64,000 nt of DNA from NCBI RefSeq assembly GCF_016518545.1, contig NZ_JACVTO010000015.1:62001-126000 (forward strand), read 5' to 3'. Positions 8,711-17,069 of the stretch are shown one piece after another (position 1 is the stretch's first letter; every line of letters starts with the position of its first letter). Source of the DNA: Pseudomonas sp. S30 (GTDB taxonomy: Bacteria; Pseudomonadota; Gammaproteobacteria; Pseudomonadales; Pseudomonadaceae). Under the pieces are notes generated by a model that had not been told where the DNA came from, did no database searches, and saw only the letters and a list, made by a program, of their open reading frames with translations. A program made the position numbers and the translations under genes.

Positions 8711-9181
8711 ATGACCCAGGTCAGCAACACGCCCTACGAATCCCTCGAAGTCGGCCAGAAGGCCAGCTATGAAAAGTCGGTGGAAGAACGTGACATCCAG
8801 CTGTTCGCCGCCATGTCCGGCGACCATAACCCGGTGCATCTGGACGCCGAGTTCGCGGCCAAGAGCATGTTCCGCGAGCGCATCGCCCACGGCATGTTCA
8901 GCGGCGCGCTGATCAGCGCCGCCGTGGCCTGCACGCTCCCAGGGCCTGGCACCATCTACCTGGGCCAGCAGATGAGTTTCCAGAAACCGGTGAAGATCGG
9001 CGACACCCTCACCGTGCGCTTGGAGATCCTCGAGAAACTGCCGAAATTCAAGGTGCGCATCGCCACCAATGTCTACAACCAGAACGACGAGCTGGTGGTG
9101 GCCGGCGAAGCCGAGATTCTCGCCCCACGCAAGCAGCAGACGGTCGAACTGGTGTCGCCGCCGAACTTCATCGCCAGCTGA
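8711..9181 (+). CDS. (R)-specific enoyl-CoA hydratase, MaoC/PhaJ family
   Basis: A 156-residue single hot-dog domain protein with the hydratase-2 motif SGDHNPVHLD at residues 36-45; Asp38 and His43 are the expected catalytic pair. PhaJ enzymes hydrate trans-2-enoyl-CoA from beta-oxidation to (R)-3-hydroxyacyl-CoA, the monomer for medium-chain PHA. The neighbouring fadD genes and lipase-like gene fit this. The ATG at 8711 starts MTQVSNTPYESLEV. P. putida has more than one PhaJ; this one resembles the copy next to fadD, which I recall as PhaJ1. It is probably co-transcribed with the hydrolase. Confidence 0.85.
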   Translation: MTQVSNTPYESLEVGQKASYEKSVEERDIQLFAAMSGDHNPVHLDAEFAAKSMFRERIAHGMFSGALISAAVACTLPGPGTIYLGQQMSFQKPVKIGDTLTVRLEILEKLPKFKVRIATNVYNQNDELVVAGEAEILAPRKQQTVELVSPPNFIAS

Positions 9182-9208
9182 GGCTTGCGCAGGCCGACGG
9201 GCACGCGC

Positions 9209-10162
9209 TCAGCCCGCCAGCACCTGCGCGTAGCGCGCACGGTCGACGTTCGCCCCGCTCAACACCACGGCCACGCGACGCCCGGTCTGGCGCTCGCGCT
9301 CCTGCAGCAGGCCGGCCAGGGCGGCGGCACCGGCGCCTTCGGCGGTGTTGTGCGTGGTCTCGTGGTACAGCCGCATGGCCTGCGCGATCTCTTCATCGCT
9401 GACCCGCAGGATACGTGCGGCCTGTTCGCGCACCAGGGCGAACGCCTCGGGATGAGGTATGCGGCAGGCCATGCCGTCGGCGAAGGTCTCGGCGCTGGCG
9501 GTGGTGACGATGCGCCCGGACTCGAAGCTGCGGGCGTAGGCGTCGGCCTCGGTGGATACCACGCCGACGATCTCGGTGCGCAGCCCCAGCAGGTTACGCG
9601 CCTGAATCAGCCCGCAGATACCCGACCCCATGCCGATCGGCACATAGACCGTCTCCAGGTCATGCACCGCCTCGAACAGCTCCAGGGCGTAGGTGGCCAC
9701 ACCCCGCACCAGCTCGGGGTGAAAGGACGGCACCATCAGGTAGCCACGCGCTTGGGCGATCCGCGCCGCCTGCTCGCGCGCCACATCGAAATCGGCACCG
9801 AACTCGACCAGCTCGGCGCCCAGCGCCCGCATCGCCGCGTTCTTCTCCCGGGAATTGCCCTCTGGCACCACGATCACCAGGGGCAGGCCCGCCTGGCGCG
9901 ATGCCAGGGCAAGGCTCTGGCCATGATTGCCACGAGTGGCGGTGACCAGGCCAGTTGGCCGCTCGGCAGCGGTCAGCAGCGAGCGCACATAGACCAGGCC
10001 GCCACGCACCTTGAAGGCACCGGTCGGCGCGTGGTTCTCGTGCTTGACCCACACTTGGCAGCCCGTCCGCTCGGCCAGCAGTGGCCAGGCCAGCTGTGGG
10101 GTCGGGGCCAGGTGCTGGTGGACGAACGTGGCGGCTTCGCGCAGCGCGGTGAGGTCGAACAT
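9209..10162 (-). CDS. PLP-dependent threonine/serine dehydratase-like enzyme
   Basis: A 317-residue fold-type II PLP enzyme. The Schiff-base lysine lies in FKVRGG (Lys51), the phosphate-binding glycine loop appears as GMGSGICG, and NHAPTGAF precedes the lysine as in catabolic threonine dehydratases and threo-3-hydroxyaspartate or serine dehydratases. There is no C-terminal ACT domain, so it is the catabolic rather than the isoleucine-feedback type. The ATG at 10162 follows AAGGA at seven bases. It is divergent from a MocR regulator over a 90-base spacer with repeat motifs, suggesting direct regulation. The exact hydroxy-amino-acid substrate is unknown. Confidence 0.85.
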   Translation of the reverse strand: MFDLTALREAATFVHQHLAPTPQLAWPLLAERTGCQVWVKHENHAPTGAFKVRGGLVYVRSLLTAAERPTGLVTATRGNHGQSLALASRQAGLPLVIVVPEGNSREKNAAMRALGAELVEFGADFDVAREQAARIAQARGYLMVPSFHPELVRGVATYALELFEAVHDLETVYVPIGMGSGICGLIQARNLLGLRTEIVGVVSTEADAYARSFESGRIVTTASAETFADGMACRIPHPEAFALVREQAARILRVSDEEIAQAMRLYHETTHNTAEGAGAAALAGLLQERERQTGRRVAVVLSGANVDRARYAQVLAG

Positions 10163-10210
10163 GGGAGCATCCTTCGATCTGACGGGTTGCCTGCATGCTC
10201 TCGCCGATGC

Positions 10211-10241
10211 ATTGTATGGGTCAAACCCTATATTGCATGGG
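10211..10241. promoter_or_regulatory. direct and inverted repeats in the dehydratase/mocR divergent promoter
   Basis: ATTGTATGGG (10211-10220) and ATTGCATGGG (10232-10241) are direct repeats with one mismatch, spaced 21 bases (two helical turns). Between them ATGGGT-CAA-ACCCTAT forms an inverted core. TATATT at 10229-10234 is a good -10 for the MocR gene, so the repeats overlap its promoter. MocR/GabR and PdxR regulators are known to bind direct repeats. Confidence 0.55.
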
Positions 10242-10252
10242 CGACAATTCTC

Positions 10253-11605
10253 GTGTGGCTCCCTCGACTGGCCGATGACGATCAGCCACGCTATCTGGCC
10301 CTGGTGAAGGCCATCGCCGCCGCCATCGAATGCGGTGAACTGAAGGTCGGCGAACGGCTGCCGCCCCAGCGACGCCTGGCGTGGAAACTCGGCCTGAACC
10401 CCAGCACCACCCAGCAGGCCTACCGCGAAGCGGCAGCCCGGCATCTGGTCGCCGGTGAAGTCGGGCGTGGCACCTACGTGCTGGCCAGCAGCAAGGAGGC
10501 GACGCTGTTTCGCCTCAAGCAGCACGCCCGGCCAGCCACCCTCATCGACCTGTCGACCAATGTCCCGGTCGCCGACCTGGCGCCCGAGGACCTGCAGCGC
10601 AGCTTGCAGCACCTGCTGCAGGCCGATGACTTCAACCTGCTCGATCATTACCTCGATCACGACCAGCTTCTACTGGGCCGGCAACACGGCGCGCACTGGT
10701 TGAACCGGCGGGGCCTGAAGCTGCAGGCCGATCAATTGCTGTTGTGTGCCGCCGCCCAACAGGGGTTGCTGAGCGTGTTGCAGTCCCTTTGCCAGCCGGG
10801 CGAGCCGGTGATGCTCGAAGCCTTGAGCGCCCCGGGCATCAAGGCCGCCTGTCGCCAGTTGCGCCTGCCCGTGCAGGGCGTGGCGGTGGACGGCCAGGGC
10901 CTCAGGCCCGAGGCCCTGGATCGGGTGGCGCGGGCCAGCGGCGCACGGGTGCTGGTGACCACGCCGACCTTGCACAACCCCACCGGCGCCTGCATGGACG
11001 ACGCCCGGCGCCAGGCCATTGCCGACGTGGTTCGCCAGCATGAGCTGCTGGTCATCGAAGACGATGTGTACGGCGCGCTCAGCGACTGCGCACCGCTCTA
11101 CCCGCTGCTCGACGACCACGGCATCCTCATCACCAGCCTTTCCAAGACCGTTGCGGCAGGGCTGCGAGTAGGCTGGATCGCTGCATCGACTCAGCTGCTC
11201 GAACGCATCGATCCGCATACCCAGGCCACCCACTGGCCCGTTTCTCCGCTGAACCTGCACATCGCCTGCCAGTGGATCGCCGACGGCACCGCCGCACGTC
11301 GAGTGAGTCGCCAGCGCGAGGAAATCGAACAGCGCTGGCTTCTAGCTCGGCGGCTGCTGGGCGATGCGCTGCTGACCATCGGCGCGCCCTCACCGCACAT
11401 CTGGGTCGCGACGCCGGGCTGCGCGCAAGGGTTGGCGAGCGCAGCGCGCCAGCGCGGGGTGGAAGTGGTCCCGGCGAGCGTATTCGCGGTAGGAGGCGAC
11501 GACATCCACGCCGTGCGCATCAGCCTCTCGGCCGCTGCCGGCCGCGCACAACTCAAGCAGGGGCTGGCGATCGTCCGCGCGCTCCTGCAGGAAGGCTCGA
11601 CCTAG
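10253..11605 (+). CDS. MocR/PdxR-type GntR regulator with aminotransferase-like domain
   Basis: A 450-residue fusion. An N-terminal GntR winged helix (about residues 1-78, including RLPPQRRLAWKLGLNPSTTQQAYREA) is joined to a fold-type I aminotransferase domain. The PLP lysine equivalent is Lys298 in SLSKTVAAGLRVGW, and PTLHNPTGACMD carries the conserved NPTG. Such proteins sense PLP plus an amino compound and regulate adjacent catabolic genes. I place the start at GTG 10253 (VWLPRLADDD) because family members begin near MWLPRL and no ATG fits; there is little Shine-Dalgarno support. The divergent dehydratase is the probable target. The stop overlaps the convergent DUF2790 gene by four bases. 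Confidence 0.85.
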   Translation: MWLPRLADDDQPRYLALVKAIAAAIECGELKVGERLPPQRRLAWKLGLNPSTTQQAYREAAARHLVAGEVGRGTYVLASSKEATLFRLKQHARPATLIDLSTNVPVADLAPEDLQRSLQHLLQADDFNLLDHYLDHDQLLLGRQHGAHWLNRRGLKLQADQLLLCAAAQQGLLSVLQSLCQPGEPVMLEALSAPGIKAACRQLRLPVQGVAVDGQGLRPEALDRVARASGARVLVTTPTLHNPTGACMDDARRQAIADVVRQHELLVIEDDVYGALSDCAPLYPLLDDHGILITSLSKTVAAGLRVGWIAASTQLLERIDPHTQATHWPVSPLNLHIACQWIADGTAARRVSRQREEIEQRWLLARRLLGDALLTIGAPSPHIWVATPGCAQGLASAARQRGVEVVPASVFAVGGDDIHAVRISLSAAAGRAQLKQGLAIVRALLQEGST

Positions 11606-11856
11606 TTCTGTCGGCAGCCTTCGCCCAAGACCCGATAGCCAATGGTGTGGACCTGACCTTGATGGTCTTCGTAGGTCATGGTGGCAGGGACCACCGCGCA
11701 GACATTGGGAATGGTCGACAGATGGATGACCCGCTTGATGTCGAGGTTCGTCGAGTACGTGTATGGGGTGGCGGCGGGCGCCTGGGCAGGGGCGGCTTCG
11801 TCGGCGAGGGCGAGCGAAGACATACCGACCAGGGCGAGGATCAGTAGGGGTTTCAT
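11602..11856 (-). CDS. DUF2790 small secreted protein
   Basis: An 84-residue protein with a signal peptide (MKPLLILALVGMSSLALA) and probable cleavage after ALA. An Ala/Pro-rich spacer is followed by the conserved DUF2790 segment with LDIKRVIHL, CAVVPATMTYED and GYRVLGEGC. The two cysteines (in NVC and EGC) probably form a disulphide in the periplasm. AAGGAC precedes the ATG at 11856. The family is typical of Pseudomonas and its members often respond to copper or other stress, but no function is proven. Its stop overlaps that of the MocR gene tail to tail. Confidence 0.8.
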   Translation of the reverse strand: MKPLLILALVGMSSLALADEAAPAQAPAATPYTYSTNLDIKRVIHLSTIPNVCAVVPATMTYEDHQGQVHTIGYRVLGEGCRQN

Positions 11857-12067
11857 GATGCAGTCCTTGAAGACAATCGAGTTGACCGACTTCTGGCGCC
11901 GGGAGCGGCGGGGAGAAGTTGCCACCATCGAGGTGACACGAAGCGTAGCCCGAGGCCGAAGGACCTGGCGGGGTAACGTTCATTCTACGTACCCTCTGGC
12001 CGGTGTGAAGACGCTGGCCCGGGTTACACCCTTGCTCTATCCGTAACAATCTGCGAAAAAGCGGGCC

Positions 12068-12475
12068 ATGAATGCCCCTGATTATCTGCGGTTGAACACT
12101 GGCGAACGACGCCTGCTCGACCACTTCTACCGCCAGCATGGCTCGCGCATGCGCGCCTGTGCGAACGGCGAGCACTGGGTAGCCCGGCAGCCGACCATCG
12201 TCGCAGCAGTCAACCTGACCGAGGTCGACCAGGGACGATGGCTGACCGGGTTGTTCGTAGCAGCGCCCTATAGAAATCGGGGAATAGCCGCAGGCCTGGT
12301 CGAGGCAGCACTGCATCAGCGCAGCGGCCCTACCTGGCTGTTCTGTGATCCGAGCCTGATGGGGTTCTATGAGCGCCTGGGGTTCGTGCTTGCCGAACAC
12401 CTGCCGAGCGAACTGGCCTCGCGCCTGGCCCGCTACCAGCGCAGCAAATCACTGAGCGCGCTGGTGCGAAGCTGA
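12068..12475 (+). CDS. GNAT-family N-acetyltransferase
   Basis: A 135-residue protein. The acetyl-CoA-binding motif A is visible as LTGLFVAAPYRNRGIAAGLVEAAL (about residues 59-82; the R-x-x-G-I/A pyrophosphate loop is RNRGIA), followed by FCDPSLMGFYERLGF, the usual motif B with its FYxxxGF. It transfers an acetyl group to an amine; the acceptor cannot be predicted. The ribosome-binding site is weak (GAAAAAGCGG). It stands alone between the DUF2790 promoter region and the convergent YihY gene. Confidence 0.8.
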   Translation: MNAPDYLRLNTGERRLLDHFYRQHGSRMRACANGEHWVARQPTIVAAVNLTEVDQGRWLTGLFVAAPYRNRGIAAGLVEAALHQRSGPTWLFCDPSLMGFYERLGFVLAEHLPSELASRLARYQRSKSLSALVRS

Positions 12476-12497
12476 AGGGCCTGGCGAGGTGCCACGT

Positions 12498-13454
12498 CTA
12501 CCCTTGGCGAGGATGGGGCGGAGCGTGCGCGGGCTGCTGATGGCCCAGCACACTGATGGTGTCCTTGCGCTCGGGCTGCTCCTCGTCGAACTCTTTATCG
12601 CCTGGGTCCTTGCCTTCGGCCGACATGTGCTCGATCACCGCATTCATCTCGGCACCCAGCAGCAGCACGGCCGAGGAGATATAGAAATACAGCAGCAGCA
12701 CGATGATCGCGCCGATGCTGCCGTACATCGCGTTGTAGTCTGCGAAGGTCTTAACGTAATAGGCAAAGCCCAGAGACGCGGCGATCCACACCACCACCGC
12801 CAGTACCGACCCTGGCGTGATGAAGCGAAACTTCTGCTGCACGTCCGGCATTACGTAATACATCAAGGCCACTGCCACCATCATCAGCAGGATGATCACT
12901 GGCCAGCGCAGCACGGTCCACAGCGTGACGATGAACTCTTCCAACCCCACGTGCGCAGCGATCCATTCCATGACCTGCGGGCCCAGCACCATCAGCGCGG
13001 CTGCCATCAACAGCATGGCCGCGATGCCGATGGTGTAGAAGATCGACAGCGGGATGCGCTTCCATACCGGACGTCCTTCGGGCACGTCGTAAGCCGCGTT
13101 CATGGCGCTCATCATCAGGCGCACACCGGCCGAGGCGGTCCACAGGGCAATCACGATACCCACTGAAAGCAGCCCACCCTTGGACTGCTGCAACTGGTCG
13201 ATCACCGGGTTGACCTGCTCCAGCGCCTGGGGCGGCAGCACCAGCTCCGATTGCAGGCGCAGCCAGGAGAAGAAGTCGGGCAGATGCAGGAAACCGATGA
13301 GCGCAATGAGAAACAGAATGAAGGGGAACAGCGAGAACAGCATCTGGTAGGCCAGTGCCGAGGCGTAGGTGGACATCTCGTCGTCAAGAAATTCCTGGAC
13401 GGTGCGTATCATCACACGGTGCAGGGGCATACCCTGCAGGGCGGGAAAAATCAT
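12498..13454 (-). CDS. YihY/BrkB-family inner-membrane protein
   Basis: A 318-residue polytopic protein with about six hydrophobic segments. It has the family sequence TYASALAYQMLFSLFPFILFL near residues 29-49 and FADYNAMYGSIGAIIVLLLYFYISS in the last third. The C-terminal 45 residues are polar and acidic/proline-rich (EFDEEQPERK, PPHPRQG) and should lie in the cytoplasm. The family was once called RNase BN by mistake; its real function is unknown. AAAGGAG before the ATG at 13454 fixes the start. Confidence 0.85.
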   Translation of the reverse strand: MIFPALQGMPLHRVMIRTVQEFLDDEMSTYASALAYQMLFSLFPFILFLIALIGFLHLPDFFSWLRLQSELVLPPQALEQVNPVIDQLQQSKGGLLSVGIVIALWTASAGVRLMMSAMNAAYDVPEGRPVWKRIPLSIFYTIGIAAMLLMAAALMVLGPQVMEWIAAHVGLEEFIVTLWTVLRWPVIILLMMVAVALMYYVMPDVQQKFRFITPGSVLAVVVWIAASLGFAYYVKTFADYNAMYGSIGAIIVLLLYFYISSAVLLLGAEMNAVIEHMSAEGKDPGDKEFDEEQPERKDTISVLGHQQPAHAPPHPRQG

Positions 13455-13649
13455 AGCGTCTCCTTTCGCCGCTCGATCATCGTGGTTGCAACAATGCAGT
13501 GAAGTCTAATAGACCACGCGGCCGGTGTACTGCTCCCCGCCTCCTTCAGGAAAAAACCTGGTGAAGATGCGACGATTCCATGAAAAAGACCGCCTTGTGA
13601 ATGAGCCTGCACGTCCATCCACTTGGCGGCCTTGAGTGTCACCAGACGA

Positions 13650-13826
13650 TCACTTGTCCAGCTTGTCCTTGACCTTGCCTACCTTCTGTTGCGCTTCGCC
13701 CTTGAGTTCCTGGGCCTTGCCTTCGGCTTTGAGCTTGTCGCTGCCGGTGACCTTGCCAACGCCCTGCTTGATGTTGCCAGCCGCTTCGTTGGCCAGGCCT
13801 TTGGCTTTGTCTTTAGTGCCGCTCAT
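13650..13826 (-). CDS. CsbD-family stress-response protein
   Basis: A 58-residue, highly charged protein (MSGTKDKAKGLANEAAGNIKQ...) with the CsbD repeat pattern AKG.ANEAAGNIKQGVGKVTG and KAEGKAQELKGEAQQKVGKVKDKLDK. CsbD-like proteins accumulate under general stress and in stationary phase; their molecular role is unknown. GGAG lies eight bases before the ATG. It is divergent from the secreted beta-helix gene across a palindrome-containing region. Confidence 0.85.
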   Translation of the reverse strand: MSGTKDKAKGLANEAAGNIKQGVGKVTGSDKLKAEGKAQELKGEAQQKVGKVKDKLDK

Positions 13827-13935
13827 GGTGAATCTCCAGATAGAGACACGTGAACCGTGCCGACAAAGGGTTGACCCCTGGGCCTGTCAGCGAGTTTCAA
13901 ACTTTTTCACCCGCACGCACCAGTCCGCAAACAAC

Positions 13936-13979
13936 GGGCGAATATCGCCCTGAATCAACGTGTCGGCCTGCCGGCAGGC
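13936..13979. repeat. two adjacent perfect palindromes upstream of the beta-helix gene
   Basis: GGGCGA-ATA-TCGCCC at 13936-13950 and GCCTGCCGGCAGGC at 13966-13979, 60-100 bases upstream of the ATG at 14039. A -10-like TAGAAT (13992-13997) follows directly, so the second palindrome would cover the -35 area. They may be operators or small hairpins. Confidence 0.4.
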
Positions 13980-14038
13980 GGTCGTCGCCTCTAGAATCGA
14001 ACGCTCATAAAAACAACAGCTTGCGGAATGAACTGCCC

Positions 14039-15505
14039 ATGCGTCCGATCACCCTGCTGGCGGCCCTGCTGCTGCCGCTGTCCGCCCTGGCGGCGGCCCC
14101 CACCCCTCCCGAAACCCTGCGGGTCGACCGCTACAGCGACGATGGTCAACCTGGCACCCTGCGCTGGGCGCTGGAAACCAGCAACGCGTCGCCCGGTCGC
14201 TACCACATCGACATCGCCGCGGTCGGCCAGCCGCCTTACGTGATTCGCCCACAGCGGGCGCTTCCAGAGATTAAGGGCCCGGTGCGCATCACCGGCCTGT
14301 CGTGGGCCCGCGACGGTCAGTACATCGCTATCGACGGTTCGGCCTACATTCCCGACCGGGGCGTGCGCAGTTGCCCCGGCGCCATCGCCGGCCAGTTCGG
14401 CACCAACGTGCGCACCACGAGCTATCCAGGCCTGGTGCTGCGTGACACCCAAGGCGTGCACCTCAGCGGCCTGGAGGTGCGCAACTTCTGCATCGGCATT
14501 CTGCTCAATCGCGCCAGCGGCAACGTCATCGAGGACAACCGCATCGTCGCCAACAAAGGCGGTGCGGGCATCATGCTCACCGGTGACGACGGTGCCGGCA
14601 ACCCCACCGCCACCACCACGATCAACAACAAGGTGCTGCGCAACCAGCTGATCGACAACGGCGATGGCCTGGAACTGACCCGGGGCGCGGCCTTCAACCT
14701 GGTGGCCGACAACCTGCTGCGCTCCACCGAGCGCAATCCCGAACCGTCCCAGGGCATCGAGATCCTGCTGGGCAACGACAACACGGTGGTGCGCAACCGC
14801 TTCGAGAATTATTCAGATGGTGTGCAGATCAACTGGGGCCATCGCAATTACCTGGGCGCCAACACCTTCACCGGCAATTCCATCGGCATCAGCGTCACCG
14901 GTGACGGCAACGTGCTCGACGCCAACACGATCCAGGGCAACCGTATCGGTGTGGCACTGCGCCCGGAACCCCAGCTGACGGCGACCCGCCTGAGCGCCAA
15001 CCGCATCTGGGGCAACGGCCTGGACATTCGCCGCTGCGAGGCCGGTGGTTCGTGCGTGCCGAATCAACGCACCGGGGCGATCATCTTTGGCGTACCGGCC
15101 CAGGCCCATGCGCTGTATGTCGGGTCGCGCGGGGTCGGCGCCACGCTGGCCAAGCAGGACCAGGCGACCATCTGCGACGGGCAGGGCCAGCCTCAGCCAT
15201 GCCAGCCACTGCCCAACCACAACCAGCAGCCGCCGCGGTTGCTGAAGCTCGAGGGCAACGTGCTGCACGGTGAGGTCCGCGGGCCGGCCTCCAGCCGCCT
15301 GCGCGTGGAGGTGTTCGGCAATACCGCCCGGGATGCGCGCGAAGCGCAGTATTATCTGGGAGCGGTAGTGGTCAACAGCGACGACCAAGGCCAGGCGCGA
15401 TTCGACAAGACGCTGGAGGACGGTGCAGCACTGGGCAGCTTCACCGCGACCGTGACCACCGCCGATGGCGCCACATCCGAATTGAGCCTGCCGCTGGCAC
15501 GGTGA
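14039..15505 (+). CDS. secreted right-handed parallel beta-helix protein
   Basis: A 488-residue protein with a Sec signal peptide (MRPITLLAALLLPLSALAAA, cleavage near residue 20). It has repeated beta-helix turns from about residue 130 to 330, rich in the pattern N.I..N.I (VIEDNRIVANKGG, NKVLRNQLIDNGDG, NTVVRNRFENYSDG, NVLDANTIQGNRIG). This is the NosD/pectate-lyase-like fold. The N-terminal part resembles proteins that begin with a TLRWALETSN motif. The C-terminal third looks like a beta-sandwich. It probably acts in the periplasm or outside the cell on a polysaccharide, but no catalytic residues can be assigned. A clear terminator follows. Confidence 0.75.
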   Translation: MRPITLLAALLLPLSALAAAPTPPETLRVDRYSDDGQPGTLRWALETSNASPGRYHIDIAAVGQPPYVIRPQRALPEIKGPVRITGLSWARDGQYIAIDGSAYIPDRGVRSCPGAIAGQFGTNVRTTSYPGLVLRDTQGVHLSGLEVRNFCIGILLNRASGNVIEDNRIVANKGGAGIMLTGDDGAGNPTATTTINNKVLRNQLIDNGDGLELTRGAAFNLVADNLLRSTERNPEPSQGIEILLGNDNTVVRNRFENYSDGVQINWGHRNYLGANTFTGNSIGISVTGDGNVLDANTIQGNRIGVALRPEPQLTATRLSANRIWGNGLDIRRCEAGGSCVPNQRTGAIIFGVPAQAHALYVGSRGVGATLAKQDQATICDGQGQPQPCQPLPNHNQQPPRLLKLEGNVLHGEVRGPASSRLRVEVFGNTARDAREAQYYLGAVVVNSDDQGQARFDKTLEDGAALGSFTATVTTADGATSELSLPLAR

Positions 15506-15519
15506 TCAGGGTGCCACTA

Positions 15520-15548
15520 CGCCGTGGAGCGGGGACCACGGCGTTTTC
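15520..15548 (+). terminator. rho-independent terminator after the beta-helix gene
   Basis: CGCCGTGG (15520-15527), an eight-base loop, CCACGGCG (15536-15543), then TTTT. It begins 15 bases after the stop codon. Confidence 0.8.
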
Positions 15549-15562
15549 CTGAGCCTTGCCGG

Positions 15563-15583
15563 TGTTCGCGAGCGAGCCCGCTG
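15563..15583. repeat. degenerate REP-like sequence
   Basis: The stretch TTCGCGAGCGAGCCCGCTGCC resembles the REP core of fluorescent pseudomonads (CGCGGGCAAGCCCGCTCC). Only one half-element is seen, between a terminator and the next gene. Confidence 0.3.
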
Positions 15584-15728
15584 CCCCGGGCCCTGCGGCA
15601 GCGCTTCGATGACTCGTCGCAAGCATTGCCGCCCGACCCACCGCAGCCGCGGCGCCTGGTCCTTGCCGCACCCCGGCCGGCCCCGGCACAATGGTCGACC
15701 TTTCTGGCGTCAACCCGCAGGAACCTGC

Positions 15729-16109
15729 ATGAAACTCGACAAACCCACCGCCATCGCCCGGCGCAATCAAGCGCTGGCCCGGCCGGTGCTCGACCGCGAC
15801 AACACCCTGTTCGCCATCCTCGACAAGAAACGCAACCTGTGGTGGTTCGAAGTGCCGGTCGCACTGCTGCGCAAAGGCCAGCCCGATTGGGTCAACCTGT
15901 TGCTGCACACTCCCGACAGCGACGCACTGCAACACTTGAAGGTGCCAGTGAATTTCCTGCGTGCTCACCAGGAGCAGATGGAAGTGCGCAACCCCGGCAA
16001 GCGCCGCTCCACCATCAGCCTGGCGCTGAGCGCCGACCGCGACTCGCTGCTGCGCGATACCCGCCCCGGTGGCGAACAGCTGGATTTCAGCCCTTTCGTG
16101 CAGGCCTGA
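15729..16109 (+). CDS. conserved hypothetical protein
   Basis: A 126-residue cytoplasmic protein starting MKLDKPTAIARRNQALARPV after AGGAA. It has no signal peptide and no membrane segment. The middle holds a beta-rich segment (NTLFAILDKKRNLWWFEVPVALL) and a basic patch near residues 92-97. I do not recognise a named family. Its TGA abuts the stop of the convergent S1-domain gene with no spacer, so no separate terminator fits between them. Confidence 0.65.
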   Translation: MKLDKPTAIARRNQALARPVLDRDNTLFAILDKKRNLWWFEVPVALLRKGQPDWVNLLLHTPDSDALQHLKVPVNFLRAHQEQMEVRNPGKRRSTISLALSADRDSLLRDTRPGGEQLDFSPFVQA

Positions 16110-16946
16110 TCAGACCCGCTCGATGCGATCGTCATGGATGACGATCAGTCCCTGCTTGAACAGCCCGCCGATGGCTTTCTTGAAGTTGCCCTTGCTGACG
16201 TTGAACAGCTTGGCGATGACCTCTGGCGCGCTCTTGTCGCATACCGGCAACACCCCACCGGCCTCGTCCAGGCGCTTGAGGATCTGCCCAGGCAGATCAT
16301 CGGCCAGGGCCGCGCCGACCGGTTGCAGGCTCAAGGCGATCTTGCCGTCGTGACGCACTTCCTTGATGAAGCCCTGCTCGTGCATGCCCGAGCGCAGGAA
16401 CTTGAACACCTCGTTCTTGTGGATCAGCCCCCAGTGGCGATTGTTGATGATCGCCTTGAAGCCCATCGGCGTCTCGCCCGCTATCAGCAGCTCCACTGGT
16501 TGACCGACCTTGTACTCTGCCGGTGAGCGGTCCAGGTAGCGATCCAGGCGAGAGGTGGCGGTGATGCGCCGGGTGCGCTTGTCCAGATAGGCGTGGACCA
16601 CGCAGTAGTCGCCGATCTTCAGCGGCTGCGCTTCTTCCGAGTAGGGCATCAGCAGGTCCTTGGACAGCCCCCAGTCGAGGAAGATACCTGCGCCATTGAT
16701 GTCTTTGACCTTCAGGCTGGCGAACTCACCGACCTGCACCTTGGGCTTTTCCGTGGTGGCGATCAGCTGGTCTTCGCTGTCCAGGTAGATGAACACGTTG
16801 AGCCAGTCGTCCAGCTCCAGTTCCTCGCCCTTGGGGAAATAGCGCCTGGGCAGGAGGATTTCGCCGTCGGCACCGCCGTCCAGGTAAAGACCGAACTCCA
16901 CGTGTTTCACGATTTGCAAACTGTTGTAACGCCCCAGCAGAGCCAT
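16110..16946 (-). CDS. CvfB/YitL-like S1 RNA-binding protein
   Basis: A 278-residue protein of the CvfB family: three S1-like OB folds (about residues 1-65, 66-140 and 145-215), with FASLKVKDINGAGIFLDWGLSKDLLMPY as a clear S1 core. A C-terminal winged helix follows (VIAKLFNVSKGNFKKAIGGLFKQGLI). Relatives bind RNA and affect gene expression and virulence in firmicutes. The start MALLGRYNSL at 16946 has an AGGAGG-like site about ten bases upstream; a longer frame upstream is not supported. Confidence 0.85.
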   Translation of the reverse strand: MALLGRYNSLQIVKHVEFGLYLDGGADGEILLPRRYFPKGEELELDDWLNVFIYLDSEDQLIATTEKPKVQVGEFASLKVKDINGAGIFLDWGLSKDLLMPYSEEAQPLKIGDYCVVHAYLDKRTRRITATSRLDRYLDRSPAEYKVGQPVELLIAGETPMGFKAIINNRHWGLIHKNEVFKFLRSGMHEQGFIKEVRHDGKIALSLQPVGAALADDLPGQILKRLDEAGGVLPVCDKSAPEVIAKLFNVSKGNFKKAIGGLFKQGLIVIHDDRIERV

Positions 16947-17069
16947 TTCCGATGTTCCTCCAGACAAGGCCGCTATTCTACACCCGATGCGCGCGGGCTG
17001 CCGATCCGGTGGAACCGTCCAGCACCGCGCCGCGTCTACCCCAGGCCAGTCACCTGCAAGGATCCGCAC

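Noticed and set aside
9185..10252. Long plus-strand open frame running into the MocR gene
   Set aside because: It lies antisense to the dehydratase gene, whose PLP-enzyme motifs are intact; the plus-strand translation is low-complexity Gln/His/Arg sequence typical of a shadow frame.
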